Origin: Pseudohalioglobus lutimaris
GTDB lineage: Bacteria > Pseudomonadota > Gammaproteobacteria > Pseudomonadales > Halieaceae
Length of the DNA stretch: 51,873 nucleotides
Assembly (NCBI RefSeq): GCF_002866825.1
Contig: NZ_PKUS01000040.1
Span: 1 to 51,873 of the forward strand
Direction: 5' to 3'
Part shown: piece by piece, positions 37,843 through 46,374 of the stretch
How positions within the stretch are numbered: the stretch's first letter is position 1
Layout: every line of letters begins with the position of its first letter
The notes under the pieces: model-generated
What the model was told of the DNA's origin: nothing
The model's database searches: none
What the model saw: only the letters and a program-made list of their open reading frames with translations
Position numbers and translations under genes: made by a program

Positions 37843-39807
37843 ATGAGAAGTATAAGCAAGATTCTGACTGCCCTGGGCGGTACCGCTGTTGTTGCTGGCT
37901 TTGGTGTCGCCACAGTAGCGAATGCGCAGGACGAGGAATGGGATACGGCTGGATTTGTGGAGAATGCGACATTCTACCGCGACGGCCATGGTATCTCGAA
38001 ATCCCGCAATACCGGCCAGTTTGAATTCAGTAAGGATTTCGGCAGAAAGTTCGGGATGAATAGTTTCCGTGTCAGCGGCACCCTGCGGGCTACCTACGAT
38101 GCTGTCTATGACCTCAACGATGATGAGTACGGAAAAAATGCCGGTGGCTCACGGAGCTTCCAGAACTTCGGTAGCACCACCGCGCAGGCTATCTACGGTG
38201 GCAACGGTAATTCTCCCTGGGGGCAATCGATTCTGGGAAATGGCGGGCCTCCCGGCGCTGTCCCCCCCGGTTTCCTGTTTGACGTGAGTCGTAATCCCAA
38301 CGAGGGTTTGAAGGTTCTCGGTGAGGACATGCACGATCCAATGGGTGGTGTGACTATCGGTGTGCCGGTGCGTCCCTGTGATAAAGACAGTCGTGGTTGT
38401 GGGCTCAAGGATTACATGGACCACGACACCAATGACTTGCGGTTCCCGGAGTTCAATGATCAGCTGGACTTCATTCGCGAACTGTACGTTGAGGGCAGCG
38501 TACCCACGGGCGACATGTCCGAGTGGTTTTTCCGCGTTGGTAAGCAACAGGTGGTGTGGGGCCGTACTGACCTGTTTCGGGTGCTTGACGTGATCAACCC
38601 CGTGGATTTCTCACGCCACAATATCTACGACGAACTGGAAGATATTCGTATTCCCCAGTGGATAGCTACAGCGGAGTATCGTTGGGGTGCCACCGAGATG
38701 TTTGAGGACCTCAACCTGCAAGCGGTGTGGAACTTCGATGAGTTCCGTCCCAACGCTCTTGGGCAGGGCGGTACGCCGTACTCCATCCTGGATGCGGGTT
38801 CCTTCTTCCGGGCGATGAACAACTGTTGGGAAAACGGTTGTACCGTTTCAAACTTCGTGCCGGCCGGCGCCATTGGTCTGGACGATCCTGGTCTGATCTC
38901 CGCAGATTTCGCACCCGGCGTTATCGGTATACGCAAGGTGAATCTGCCTGACGGCCACGACCAGGGCGGAATCAAGTTGGAGGGTGTCTACAAAAGCGTG
39001 GGCTTCTCGCTCAACTACTATCATTACTACCAGCAGTTGCCGGTACTGCGTGGTGACATCCAGTCCACCAACGCCTTTACCGGCGAGGTTGCCGACTGGA
39101 GTCACCTCATTGCCTTTGACATCGACTTCCCGGAAGTAGACCTGATCGGCGGTTCACTGGACTTCTATCTAGACTCGATCAAGACCGTGTTCCGTGTCGA
39201 GACGACCTATACGCAAGGTGAAGAGTTCGCCAACACCCTGGAAGCGGACCTGTACTCCGATTCAGACGTGTTCCGCTGGGTGTTGGGTGTGGACCGAAAT
39301 ACGTTCATCCCCTTCCTCAACAAGAACCGGGCCTTCCTGATTTCCGGTCAGGTTTTCGGGCAGCACCTTCTGGATCATGAAACCGCTAGAGCCCCACTGG
39401 GCGAAGTGGGTATGCCCGACTGGGAGGACAACTACATCATGACTTTGCTGGTCAAGGGCTGGTACAAGTCTGACACCATCAGTCCCCAGGTCATCGTTGC
39501 TTATGATTATGAGGCTGAGGCCGGGACATTCGCGCCATCCGTCGATTGGTTGATCAATGATAACTGGCGTCTCATAGTGGGCTTCAATATCAAGTTTGGT
39601 GATGGTATGGGTGACCAGGAGTTTGACGATTGTCGTACCTGCAACCCCTTCCCACCCTTCACCGCGACCCCGGCCCATGCTGATCCTATGCAATCCGGCT
39701 CAGTGGGTCTTAGCGGTGTTCAACCCCTTGGGCGCTTCCGTTCCGGCCCATTGGGTAGTGCCAGCGAGGAAGACGAGTTCCAGGTCACACTGCGCTACCG
39801 CTTCTAA
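37843..39807 (+). CDS. DUF1302 family protein, predicted outer-membrane
   Basis: 654-aa exported protein. The signal peptide is about residues 1-28 (cut after VANA). The mature part is rich in alternating aromatic/polar strands and ends in Phe (VTLRYRF), the hallmark of outer-membrane beta-barrels. Characteristic DUF1302 segments include the VGKQQVVWGRTDLFRVLDVINPVDFS block. The role is unproven; the barrel could let hydrophobic substrate through the outer membrane. DUF1329 follows after 27 bp. Confidence 0.83.
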   Translation: MRSISKILTALGGTAVVAGFGVATVANAQDEEWDTAGFVENATFYRDGHGISKSRNTGQFEFSKDFGRKFGMNSFRVSGTLRATYDAVYDLNDDEYGKNAGGSRSFQNFGSTTAQAIYGGNGNSPWGQSILGNGGPPGAVPPGFLFDVSRNPNEGLKVLGEDMHDPMGGVTIGVPVRPCDKDSRGCGLKDYMDHDTNDLRFPEFNDQLDFIRELYVEGSVPTGDMSEWFFRVGKQQVVWGRTDLFRVLDVINPVDFSRHNIYDELEDIRIPQWIATAEYRWGATEMFEDLNLQAVWNFDEFRPNALGQGGTPYSILDAGSFFRAMNNCWENGCTVSNFVPAGAIGLDDPGLISADFAPGVIGIRKVNLPDGHDQGGIKLEGVYKSVGFSLNYYHYYQQLPVLRGDIQSTNAFTGEVADWSHLIAFDIDFPEVDLIGGSLDFYLDSIKTVFRVETTYTQGEEFANTLEADLYSDSDVFRWVLGVDRNTFIPFLNKNRAFLISGQVFGQHLLDHETARAPLGEVGMPDWEDNYIMTLLVKGWYKSDTISPQVIVAYDYEAEAGTFAPSVDWLINDNWRLIVGFNIKFGDGMGDQEFDDCRTCNPFPPFTATPAHADPMQSGSVGLSGVQPLGRFRSGPLGSASEEDEFQVTLRYRF

Positions 39808-39834
39808 ACAAGATAACAATCAGGAGATATGACA

Positions 39835-41145
39835 ATGATGAAAAGAACACTTGTGAGCATCGTGTTGGCGTCGTCCCTAGGGGCAGGCCTTACTCACGCT
39901 GTGACGCTGGAAGATGTCGAAAACTCGTTCTACCCCTACCGCGATGGAGGGCCCTCATCGCCAGGGCTTGATGTGGGTATGACTATTAACGCAGGCAATG
40001 TGGCCCAGTTCCAGGATGTTCTGGATGAGGCTGTGTTTGAGCAGATCAAGGATGGTTGGTTTGAGATGAAGGTTGGTGAGACAACTTCATTCGACCTGCA
40101 CCCTAACTATGTCGAAGCGACCCGCAAAAGCGTGGGGCAGGTTACGCTTGGGGAAAAGCTGGGGCAGATCAACGGCTTCGTGGCAGGCCGTCCCTTCCCC
40201 GAGGAGCCCAGTGCAGATGATCCACGGGCCGGTGAGAAGCTGGCCTGGAACTACAAGTACGGCTACAACTGGGGCGATAACGCAGCCATCTCACCATTCT
40301 ACTGGCGCTACCGCGACATGGATTCAGGTAAGGTGGAGCGCACCCTGAAATTCAGCTTCCACTTCCTGAACTACAAGCATCGCGTTAACCAGGAACCGGT
40401 GCCGGAGTTCGCCGACAACCCTTCCGACCTGTTCCGCGCGATCTATGTACAGGTGCTGGAGCCCTTCGATGTGAAGAACACCCAGCTGTTGATTCAACGC
40501 GCCTCTGATGATGTCAAACCCGATAACACCTGGCTCTACCTGGGGTTTCAGCGCCGGGTGCGCCGTCTCGCTTCGGGCCAGATCACTGACTCTTTCCTGG
40601 GTGCGGACCTGATGATCGAGGACTTTGAGGGTTACAACGGGCGTATCTCCGATATGAACTGGACCTACAAGGGCACCAAGAACGTATTGCTGCCATTTTA
40701 TAACCACAACGATCTTGAGCTGGCTACCGATCTGGTGGAGAGCGACGGATACCAGTTTGTAGATTTTGCGGGCAAGGGTGGCTGTTACCCCAACATCACC
40801 TGGCAACTGCGTAAGGTGTACGTACTCGAAAATGACCCGATCGACGATAATCACCCGATCAGCAAACGAGTGCACTATATCGACGCCCAGACTTTCACCA
40901 TCCCACGCACTCTCGTGTACGACCGCAAGGGCGACCTCTGGAAATCGTTCATAATCGGGCAGGCCCATCCGGACCATCACATGGCGAAGAACAAAGGGAC
41001 CGGCGTTTCTATTGACGACTCTTTCTCTATGGTCGATGTACAGGCAGGTCACTGCACCACCGGCCAGTTCAAGGGGCAACTCGATCCTGGATTGAATCCG
41101 CCCAAGTTGTTTACAGTCCAGAATATGCGGGCCAAGGGCCGCTAG
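39835..41145 (+). CDS. DUF1329 family exported protein
   Basis: 436-aa protein with a signal peptide (about 1-22, cut near THA). DUF1329 proteins are periplasmic or outer-membrane-associated and distantly resemble the LolB/VioE fold used to bind lipids. The conserved blocks FYWRYRDMDSGKVERTLKF and LGADLMIEDFEGYNGRISDM are present. The start at 39835 is chosen because it is 8 bases from the GGAG site, whereas the ATG at 39829 is only 2 bases away. A second DUF1329 gene lies 5 kb downstream and has the same blocks. A strong terminator follows. Confidence 0.83.
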   Translation: MMKRTLVSIVLASSLGAGLTHAVTLEDVENSFYPYRDGGPSSPGLDVGMTINAGNVAQFQDVLDEAVFEQIKDGWFEMKVGETTSFDLHPNYVEATRKSVGQVTLGEKLGQINGFVAGRPFPEEPSADDPRAGEKLAWNYKYGYNWGDNAAISPFYWRYRDMDSGKVERTLKFSFHFLNYKHRVNQEPVPEFADNPSDLFRAIYVQVLEPFDVKNTQLLIQRASDDVKPDNTWLYLGFQRRVRRLASGQITDSFLGADLMIEDFEGYNGRISDMNWTYKGTKNVLLPFYNHNDLELATDLVESDGYQFVDFAGKGGCYPNITWQLRKVYVLENDPIDDNHPISKRVHYIDAQTFTIPRTLVYDRKGDLWKSFIIGQAHPDHHMAKNKGTGVSIDDSFSMVDVQAGHCTTGQFKGQLDPGLNPPKLFTVQNMRAKGR

Positions 41146-41160
41146 GTCTCTCTGAGTGTT

Positions 41161-41213
41161 GGCCAGCGCCTCTCCCTGTCGTTTTGGTGGGGCGAGTGCT
41201 GGCCCTTTTTTTT
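41161..41213 (+). terminator. Rho-independent terminator after DUF1329
   Basis: GGCCAGC (41161-41167) pairs with GCTGGCC (41198-41204), with further imperfect GC pairing inside, followed by a run of eight T (41206-41213). It divides the dmpBCH/envelope-module transcript from the downstream dmpEFG part, which must either be reached by read-through or have its own promoter. Confidence 0.75.
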
Positions 41214-41228
41214 AAGGTAGATATTTCG

Positions 41229-41822
41229 ATGCCAGAATCAGTAGATGTAAAACTCTTTTTCAATTTTCGCAGCCCATATTGCTATATCGCCTCGAAGACG
41301 CTTTTCCAGATTTATGATGACTATCACGCCACGCTGGTGTGGCGTCCGCTGGGAGGATGGTCCGGCCGCTCCTCGCCGGACAGGGCAAAGGTAAAAGTAC
41401 CTCTGACCCGGCAGGATGTTCGTCGCATCACGCAAAAAATGGGCATCCCGATGAATCCACCGCCCATTACCACTGATCCTACCCTGGCGGGTGCCGCCTC
41501 CCTGTTGGCAGAAGAGCAGGGTGTGCTGCGCCAATGGATTGTTGAAGTGATGCGCGCGGAATGGGCGCTGGGCCTGGATATTGGCGAGGAGCAGGTGCTG
41601 TTGGATGTGGGGGAAAAGATCGGCTTGGAACGATCGAGCCTGCAGGAAGCCTTCGTTAATCCGGACTACCTGCAGCAGTTGGAAAGCAACTGGACAGAAG
41701 CACAGAACCTGGGCCTCATCGGCGTGCCCAGTTTTCAGGTAGGCGAGGAACTGTTCTGGGGTTCAGATCGCATTGAGTATGTACTCGATCACCTGAATGA
41801 GCTGCGCCTGCGCAGAATTTAG
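41229..41822 (+). CDS. 2-hydroxychromene-2-carboxylate isomerase-like (DsbA/kappa-GST fold) protein
   Basis: 197-aa protein of the DsbA-like kappa-GST group. It has the N-terminal FFNFRSPYCYIASK motif, in which the Ser of SPY is the glutathione-contacting residue, and the cis-Pro segment LIGVPSFQVGEELFWGSDR near the C-terminus. NahD-type members isomerise 2-hydroxychromene-2-carboxylate in naphthalene degradation with glutathione. No other naphthalene gene is present, so the substrate here is uncertain. The start at 41229 follows the terminator by 15 bp; the frame extends upstream through the terminator but is not coding there. Confidence 0.8.
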   Translation: MPESVDVKLFFNFRSPYCYIASKTLFQIYDDYHATLVWRPLGGWSGRSSPDRAKVKVPLTRQDVRRITQKMGIPMNPPPITTDPTLAGAASLLAEEQGVLRQWIVEVMRAEWALGLDIGEEQVLLDVGEKIGLERSSLQEAFVNPDYLQQLESNWTEAQNLGLIGVPSFQVGEELFWGSDRIEYVLDHLNELRLRRI

Positions 41823-41823
41823 G

Positions 41824-41928
41824 ATGCTGGAACTCTACACTCATCCCATGTCACCCTGCGCACAGAAAGTACGTATTGTGTTGGCAAAGACGGGGCAAGA
41901 TTGTCCGCCACCTCCATTGAAGCGATGA
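41824..41928 (+). pseudogene. Truncated N-terminal fragment of a glutathione S-transferase
   Basis: An ATG one base after the previous stop opens a 34-codon frame beginning MLELYTHPMSPCAQKVRIVL, which is the first beta-alpha unit of a GST thioredoxin domain with its Ser/Cys active-site loop. It breaks off into a short unrelated tail (CPPPPLKR) and stops at 41926-41928, overlapping the start of the next GST (ATGA). It looks like the remains of a tandem GST gene whose body was deleted. It may still matter by coupling translation to the intact gene. Confidence 0.75.
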
Positions 41929-42551
41929 TTAACCTGTATCAGCGCACAGACTGCCCTTTTTGCTGGAAGATCCGCCTGGCACTAGCGGAGCTGTCTGTGC
42001 CCTATGAGATAGTGAACACTAGCCTTGGTGAAGTGCATCCTGAGGTGCAGCGGCTGAGCCCGACTGGAACCGTTCCGGTATTGGTTGACGGCGAGGTGGT
42101 GATCTGGGAGTCGGGTGTGATCCTTGAGTACCTGCACACGAAGTTTCCGGCGAGTAAACTGATGCCAGTCTCCCCCGCCGCAGGTGCCCATGTCCGCTCG
42201 CTTCACGCCTACTCGGATAAGTGTGTGGGCCCCGCTCTGCGCGACCTGGTGTTTGAGAAACGCTCCCGGCCGGCAGAGCTATGGGATACCCAGTTGATAG
42301 CCGACAGCGAGCAGCGTTGGCAGCAGTGCCAGGGTTATCTGGAAGCACAGCTGGGTAGCTCGGTGTTTTTTGGTGGCCCGGCGTACAGCGCCGCCGATTG
42401 CGCGCTGGCCGCCCGCTGTGGCGTCGCAGAAGCCTATGGCACAGGGGTAGGGGGCAGTTACCCGGCTCTGCTACGCTGGTATGAACGGATAAAATCCCGG
42501 GACTCCTGGTTGCAGGCCTTTCCCAGGTCATTTATCGGCAGTCGGGAATAG
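41925..42551 (+). CDS. Glutathione S-transferase family protein
   Basis: 208-aa GST. The N-terminal thioredoxin fold carries a CPFC motif (about 11-14, DCPFCWKIRLALAEL) and the glutathione-contacting Glu-Ser in VIWESGVILEYL (about 63-74). An all-helical C-terminal domain follows. The CPFC motif and sequence resemble SspA- and beta/omega-like GSTs more than classical detoxifying ones. The ATG at 41925 overlaps the stop of the fragment before it and has no clear ribosome site, so it may depend on re-initiation. A role in the catabolic cluster is plausible but unproven. Confidence 0.82.
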   Translation: MINLYQRTDCPFCWKIRLALAELSVPYEIVNTSLGEVHPEVQRLSPTGTVPVLVDGEVVIWESGVILEYLHTKFPASKLMPVSPAAGAHVRSLHAYSDKCVGPALRDLVFEKRSRPAELWDTQLIADSEQRWQQCQGYLEAQLGSSVFFGGPAYSAADCALAARCGVAEAYGTGVGGSYPALLRWYERIKSRDSWLQAFPRSFIGSRE

Positions 42552-42625
42552 ACAACTATTTGAACCGGTTAATACCGCAGGGGCGTGTAAGATTGCGCCC
42601 TGCATTTCAGGAGGTAGTGAACAGG

Positions 42626-43417
42626 ATGATGGAACAGTCGAAAATCGATGCCCTCGGGGACGAACTCTATGCAGCTCTGCGTGGCTGCTCAACATTGTTG
42701 CCGTTGACTGACAGGGAGAGTGATATCCAGATCGAGGATGCCTATCACATCAGCCAGCGTATGGTCAGCCTCCGGGTTGAGCGGGACGGCGAAAAAATCG
42801 TCGGCAAGAAAATCGGTGTGACCAGCAAGCCGGTGCAGGAGATGCTGGGCGTGTTCCAGCCGGATTTTGGTTTCCTCACTGACGCCATGGAGTATCCGGA
42901 TGCCGCAGAGATTCCCATCGCAGGCCACCTTATTGCCCCCCGTGCTGAGGGCGAGATCGCCTTTCGCTTGAAAAAGGACCTGGTTGGCCCCGGCGTGACC
43001 GAGGCCGATGTGCTCGATGCCACAGAGACCATTATTCCCTGTTTCGAAATCGTCGACTCGCGCATTGATGACTGGAAAATAAAGATAGAGGATACCGTGG
43101 CAGACAACGCCTCCTGCGGTGTCTATGTGCTGGGCAAGAACGAGGTAGACCCTCGCGACTATGACCTGCCCAACCTTAAGATGACCGTTTATAAGAACGG
43201 CGAGGTACACTCCGAGGGTATGGGCAGTGCTGTGCAGGGTAACCCGCTCACTGCCGTAGCCTGGCTGGCCAATACGCTGGGTGAATTCGGTATTCCTTTC
43301 AAGGCCGGTGAAGTGATTCTCTCGGGCTCGCTGGTGCCGCTGATTCCGGTGGTGGCTGGCGATGAAATGTCGCTGGAGATCGAGGGTATCGGTGGCTGTA
43401 GCTGCAAGTTCGTCTAG
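42626..43417 (+). CDS. dmpE: 2-oxopent-4-enoate hydratase
   Basis: 263-aa FAH-fold hydratase (DmpE/XylJ/MhpD) that adds water to 2-hydroxypenta-2,4-dienoate to give 4-hydroxy-2-oxovalerate. The metal-binding EGEIAFRL block, VGKKIGVTSKPVQEMLGV and CFEIVDSRIDDWKI distinguish it as the hydratase. It is a paralogue of dmpH, and in the Pseudomonas enzymes the two proteins form a complex. The ATG at 42626 follows AGGAGGT; the frame also reads upstream to 42560. Confidence 0.92.
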   Translation: MMEQSKIDALGDELYAALRGCSTLLPLTDRESDIQIEDAYHISQRMVSLRVERDGEKIVGKKIGVTSKPVQEMLGVFQPDFGFLTDAMEYPDAAEIPIAGHLIAPRAEGEIAFRLKKDLVGPGVTEADVLDATETIIPCFEIVDSRIDDWKIKIEDTVADNASCGVYVLGKNEVDPRDYDLPNLKMTVYKNGEVHSEGMGSAVQGNPLTAVAWLANTLGEFGIPFKAGEVILSGSLVPLIPVVAGDEMSLEIEGIGGCSCKFV

Positions 43418-43451
43418 CGCTATGCTATATGGGCTGACTCTGCGAAGGTCC

Positions 43452-43477
43452 GCCGGCCATCAGATGAGAGGGCCGGC
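43452..43477 (+). other. Intergenic stem-loop between dmpE and dmpF
   Basis: GCCGGCC (43452-43458) pairs perfectly with GGCCGGC (43471-43477) around a 12-base loop. There is no T run behind it. It is one of several hairpins between genes of the lower-pathway operon and could protect or process the mRNA. Confidence 0.5.
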
Positions 43478-43535
43478 ACAGCGCAACCGCGATTGAAGCA
43501 GCAAGAAAATTTTCAAGTACTCAAAGAGACAAGAC

Positions 43536-44444
43536 ATGAGCAACAAAATCAAAGCGGCCATCATCGGCCCCGGTAATATCGGCACCGACCTGCTGATGAA
43601 GGCGAAACGCAGTGAGTTCATTGAGCCCGTGTGGATGGTGGGTGTAGACCCCGAATCCCCCGGCCTCGCCAGGGCGGCGGAGATGGGGCTTAAAACCACG
43701 TCAGAGGGCGTGGACGGCATGCTGCCTACCATGAAAGAGGACGGCGTACAGATCTGCTTCGACGCCACCTCCGCATACGTGCACGCAGAGAACAGCCGCA
43801 AGGTCAACGAGCAGGGCGCGGTGATGATCGACCTCACGCCTGCCGCCATCGGTCCATTTTGTGTGCCACCCGTTAACCTTACCGACGCCGTGGCGGCTCA
43901 AGCCATGAACGTCAACATGGTCACCTGCGGTGGCCAGGCTACCATCCCGATGGTGGCAGCGGTAAGCCGGGTGCAGGAAGTGACCTACGGCGAAATTGTC
44001 GCCACGGTCAGCTCCAAGTCCGCCGGACCCGGTACCCGCAAGAATATTGATGAGTTTACCCGCACCACTGCTCGCGGTATTGAGAAGGTGGGCGGCGCTC
44101 ACACCGGCAAGGCGATCATTATTATCAATCCCGCCGAGCCACCGTTGATGATGCGCGACACCGTGCATTGCCTGACCCATGACGACCCGGATCAGGAAGC
44201 CATCACCCGGTCAGTACATGACATGATCGCCGAGGTGCAGAAGTATGTGCCCGGTTATACGCTGAAGAACGGTCCGGTATTCGACGGCAAGCGGGTGTCC
44301 ATTTATATGGAGGTGGAAGGCCTGGGTGATTTCCTGCCCAAGTATGCGGGTAACCTGGACATTATGACGGCGGCGGGATTGCGTACTGCGGAAATGTACG
44401 CGGAGGAAATACTGGCCGGGAATTTTAAACCTGTAGCGGCGTGA
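43536..44444 (+). CDS. dmpF: Acetaldehyde dehydrogenase (acylating)
   Basis: 302-aa CoA-dependent acetaldehyde dehydrogenase of the DmpF/MhpF type that converts the acetaldehyde released by DmpG to acetyl-CoA. It has an N-terminal Rossmann domain ([19 protein letters not shown]) and the catalytic Cys in [12 protein letters not shown] (about residue 130), plus the C-terminal [14 protein letters not shown]. DmpF and DmpG form a complex that channels the aldehyde. The length is usual. Confidence 0.95.
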   Translation: MSNKIKAAIIGPGNIGTDLLMKAKRSEFIEPVWMVGVDPESPGLARAAEMGLKTTSEGVDGMLPTMKEDGVQICFDATSAYVHAENSRKVNEQGAVMIDLTPAAIGPFCVPPVNLTDAVAAQAMNVNMVTCGGQATIPMVAAVSRVQEVTYGEIVATVSSKSAGPGTRKNIDEFTRTTARGIEKVGGAHTGKAIIIINPAEPPLMMRDTVHCLTHDDPDQEAITRSVHDMIAEVQKYVPGYTLKNGPVFDGKRVSIYMEVEGLGDFLPKYAGNLDIMTAAGLRTAEMYAEEILAGNFKPVAA

Positions 44445-44457
44445 TGTTTAGAGTCGT

Positions 44458-44559
44458 GGTGCTGTAGAGCATGCACCAGGACTGTGCGAGGCATGGATGC
44501 CGAGCCCAAGCCTACATGGATGTATTTACGGCGGGTCCTGGTGCGTGCTCTACAGCACC
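44458..44559. repeat. Large imperfect palindrome between dmpF and dmpG
   Basis: A 25-base arm (44458-44482) is the inverted copy of 44535-44559 with a single T/C difference that still allows a G-U pair in RNA. The 52-base loop itself holds two small hairpins, each with a GG loop: GGCATGGATGCC (44490-44501) and TACATGGATGTA. The whole folds as a three-way, cloverleaf-like structure. Its compact, nested design suggests a mobile or dispersed intergenic repeat rather than an ordinary attenuator. No second copy was noticed in the window. Confidence 0.75.
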
Positions 44560-44597
44560 GTGACATCGCCTGTTGCGAAACGAAGAGAGTTAACGTA

Positions 44598-45629
44598 ATG
44601 AATCTGCAAGGAAAGAAAATCACTGTTCACGATATGTGCCTGCGCGACGGCATGCACCCGAAACAGCACCAGATCACTGTTGAGCAGATGGTGACCATAT
44701 CCAAGGCGATGGACGACGCGGGTGTGCCGCTGATTGAAGTGACCCACGGCGACGGACTGGGTGGTACCTCGGTGAACTATGGCTTCCCCGCCGCCAGCGA
44801 TGAGGAGTACCTCAGTGCGGTATGCAAGGAGATGAAAAATGCCAAAGTCTCAGCATTGCTGCTGCCCGGTATTGGTACGGTCGATCACCTGAAAATGGCG
44901 GTGGACTGCGGTATCTCCACCATCCGTGTGGCCACCCATTGCACCGAGGCGGATGTGTCTGAACAGCACATCACCATGGCGACCAGTATCAAGGGTCTTG
45001 ATACGGTTGGCTTCCTGATGATGGCGCACATGATCGAGCCCGAAGAGCTGGTGGTGCAGCTCAAGCTGATGGAAGACTACGGCGCCAACTGCGTCTACAT
45101 CACCGACTCTGCCGGTTACATGCTGCCCGATGACGTGACCTCGCGCATCGCCCTGGCGCGTGCCGAACTCAAGCCGGAAACAGAGTTGGGTTTCCACGGC
45201 CACCACAACCTCGCCATGGGCGTGGCCAATTCTGTCGCTGCGGTAGCGGCGGGTGCCAACCGCATTGACGGTTCGATGGCCGGCCTGGGTGCCGGGGCGG
45301 GCAATACGCCGCTGGAAGTGTTCATTGCTGTCTGCGATCGCATGGGTATTGAAACCGGCGTTGATACGTTCAAGGCTATGGATATTGCCGAGGACCTGAT
45401 CGTGCCGATGATGGATCATATGGTGCGTGTTGACCGGGATGCGCTAACCCTGGGTTATGCGGGCGTTTACTCCTCCTTCCTGCTGTTTGCGAAGCGCAGT
45501 GCCGAGAAGTACAACCTGTCCAGCCGCGACATCCTGGTGGAACTGGGCCGGCGCCGCACGGTGGGTGGCCAGGAAGACATGATTGAGGACCTGGCTCTGG
45601 ATATGGCGAAGGAGCGTGGGACCATCTGA
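44598..45629 (+). CDS. dmpG: 4-hydroxy-2-oxovalerate aldolase
   Basis: 343-aa class II pyruvate aldolase of the DmpG/MhpE type that splits 4-hydroxy-2-oxovalerate to pyruvate and acetaldehyde. The N-terminal [15 protein letters not shown] block holds the catalytic Arg-Asp, and the metal-binding His pair lies in [15 protein letters not shown]. The length matches DmpG (345 aa). The start at 44598 follows a GAGAG site; the frame also reads through the large palindrome upstream, which is not coding. Confidence 0.95.
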   Translation: MNLQGKKITVHDMCLRDGMHPKQHQITVEQMVTISKAMDDAGVPLIEVTHGDGLGGTSVNYGFPAASDEEYLSAVCKEMKNAKVSALLLPGIGTVDHLKMAVDCGISTIRVATHCTEADVSEQHITMATSIKGLDTVGFLMMAHMIEPEELVVQLKLMEDYGANCVYITDSAGYMLPDDVTSRIALARAELKPETELGFHGHHNLAMGVANSVAAVAAGANRIDGSMAGLGAGAGNTPLEVFIAVCDRMGIETGVDTFKAMDIAEDLIVPMMDHMVRVDRDALTLGYAGVYSSFLLFAKRSAEKYNLSSRDILVELGRRRTVGGQEDMIEDLALDMAKERGTI

Positions 45630-45701
45630 GTCGTGGGCTGAAGTGAAGGGGTAGACGGTTACAGTCTGCTCCGATTGACCGGGCGTGCTGGTAACAGGTG
45701 G

Positions 45702-45737
45702 CGGCGGGCCCGGAATCTTTTCTCGGAACGCCCGCCG
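45702..45737 (+). other. Stem-loop downstream of dmpG
   Basis: CGGCGGGC (45702-45709) pairs perfectly with GCCCGCCG (45730-45737) around a 20-base loop. It lies between dmpG and the ABM-domain gene. There is no T run directly after it, so it may only weaken read-through. Confidence 0.45.
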
Positions 45738-45770
45738 GGGCCATAGCCTGCTGCCAAAAGGACCCAGTTT

Positions 45771-46322
45771 ATGAGCCAAACCAATCAAGACAGCGGTCCG
45801 GTAACTATCTCGATTTCTCGACGGGTGATCCCGGGGAAAGTACTGGAATACGAGCAATGGGTACAGGGCATCACCGCCGAGGCGGTTAAATTTCCGGGTC
45901 ACATGGGTGTTAACGTTATTCGTCCGACACCACCCTCCACCGAGTACGTTACCATCTTTCGCTTTGACACCTATGAACACTCCAAAGACTGGGAGGAGTC
46001 CGCCACGCGCGCTGAGTGGCTGGCGCGCCTGGCAGGCATCACCGAGGGAGAAGACGCCGTAGAGAAGGCCACCGGCCTGGAGTTCTGGTTCAGCCTTCCC
46101 GAACTCCCCGCGGCCCATCCTTCTCCGCACAAGATGGCCCTTGTACTGCTGGTGGTAGTCTTCGTGTTGGTATTGGCGATCAACCTGTTGCTGGGGCCGC
46201 TGCTGTCAGACTGGCCAATGGCCATACGGGTATTCATTGGCGTATTTTTGCAGGTCATGTTGATGACCTATTTCGTCATGCCGAGGGTAACGCGGCTGCT
46301 CAAGTCCTGGTTGTATGGATAA
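45771..46322 (+). CDS. ABM-domain protein with C-terminal membrane helices
   Basis: 183-aa protein. Residues about 10-105 form an antibiotic-biosynthesis-monooxygenase (ABM) type ferredoxin-like domain (SISRRVIPGKVLEYEQWVQG, then FPGHMGVNVIRP). Two hydrophobic helices follow at about 124-145 and 152-172. Soluble ABM proteins can oxidise quinols or bind small aromatics; this membrane-anchored form occurs in many bacteria without a known role. It follows dmpG on the same strand. Confidence 0.75.
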   Translation: MSQTNQDSGPVTISISRRVIPGKVLEYEQWVQGITAEAVKFPGHMGVNVIRPTPPSTEYVTIFRFDTYEHSKDWEESATRAEWLARLAGITEGEDAVEKATGLEFWFSLPELPAAHPSPHKMALVLLVVVFVLVLAINLLLGPLLSDWPMAIRVFIGVFLQVMLMTYFVMPRVTRLLKSWLYG

Positions 46323-46374
46323 GCGTGCCAGTAGCGCAACTGATTGAATGATTCACAAGTATCGGAGCTGCTCC

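Noticed and set aside
41185-41200. GG-N10-GC pattern resembling a sigma-54 promoter before the HCCA-isomerase gene
   Set aside because: The flanking bases fit poorly and the pattern falls inside the arm of a terminator, so it is probably chance.
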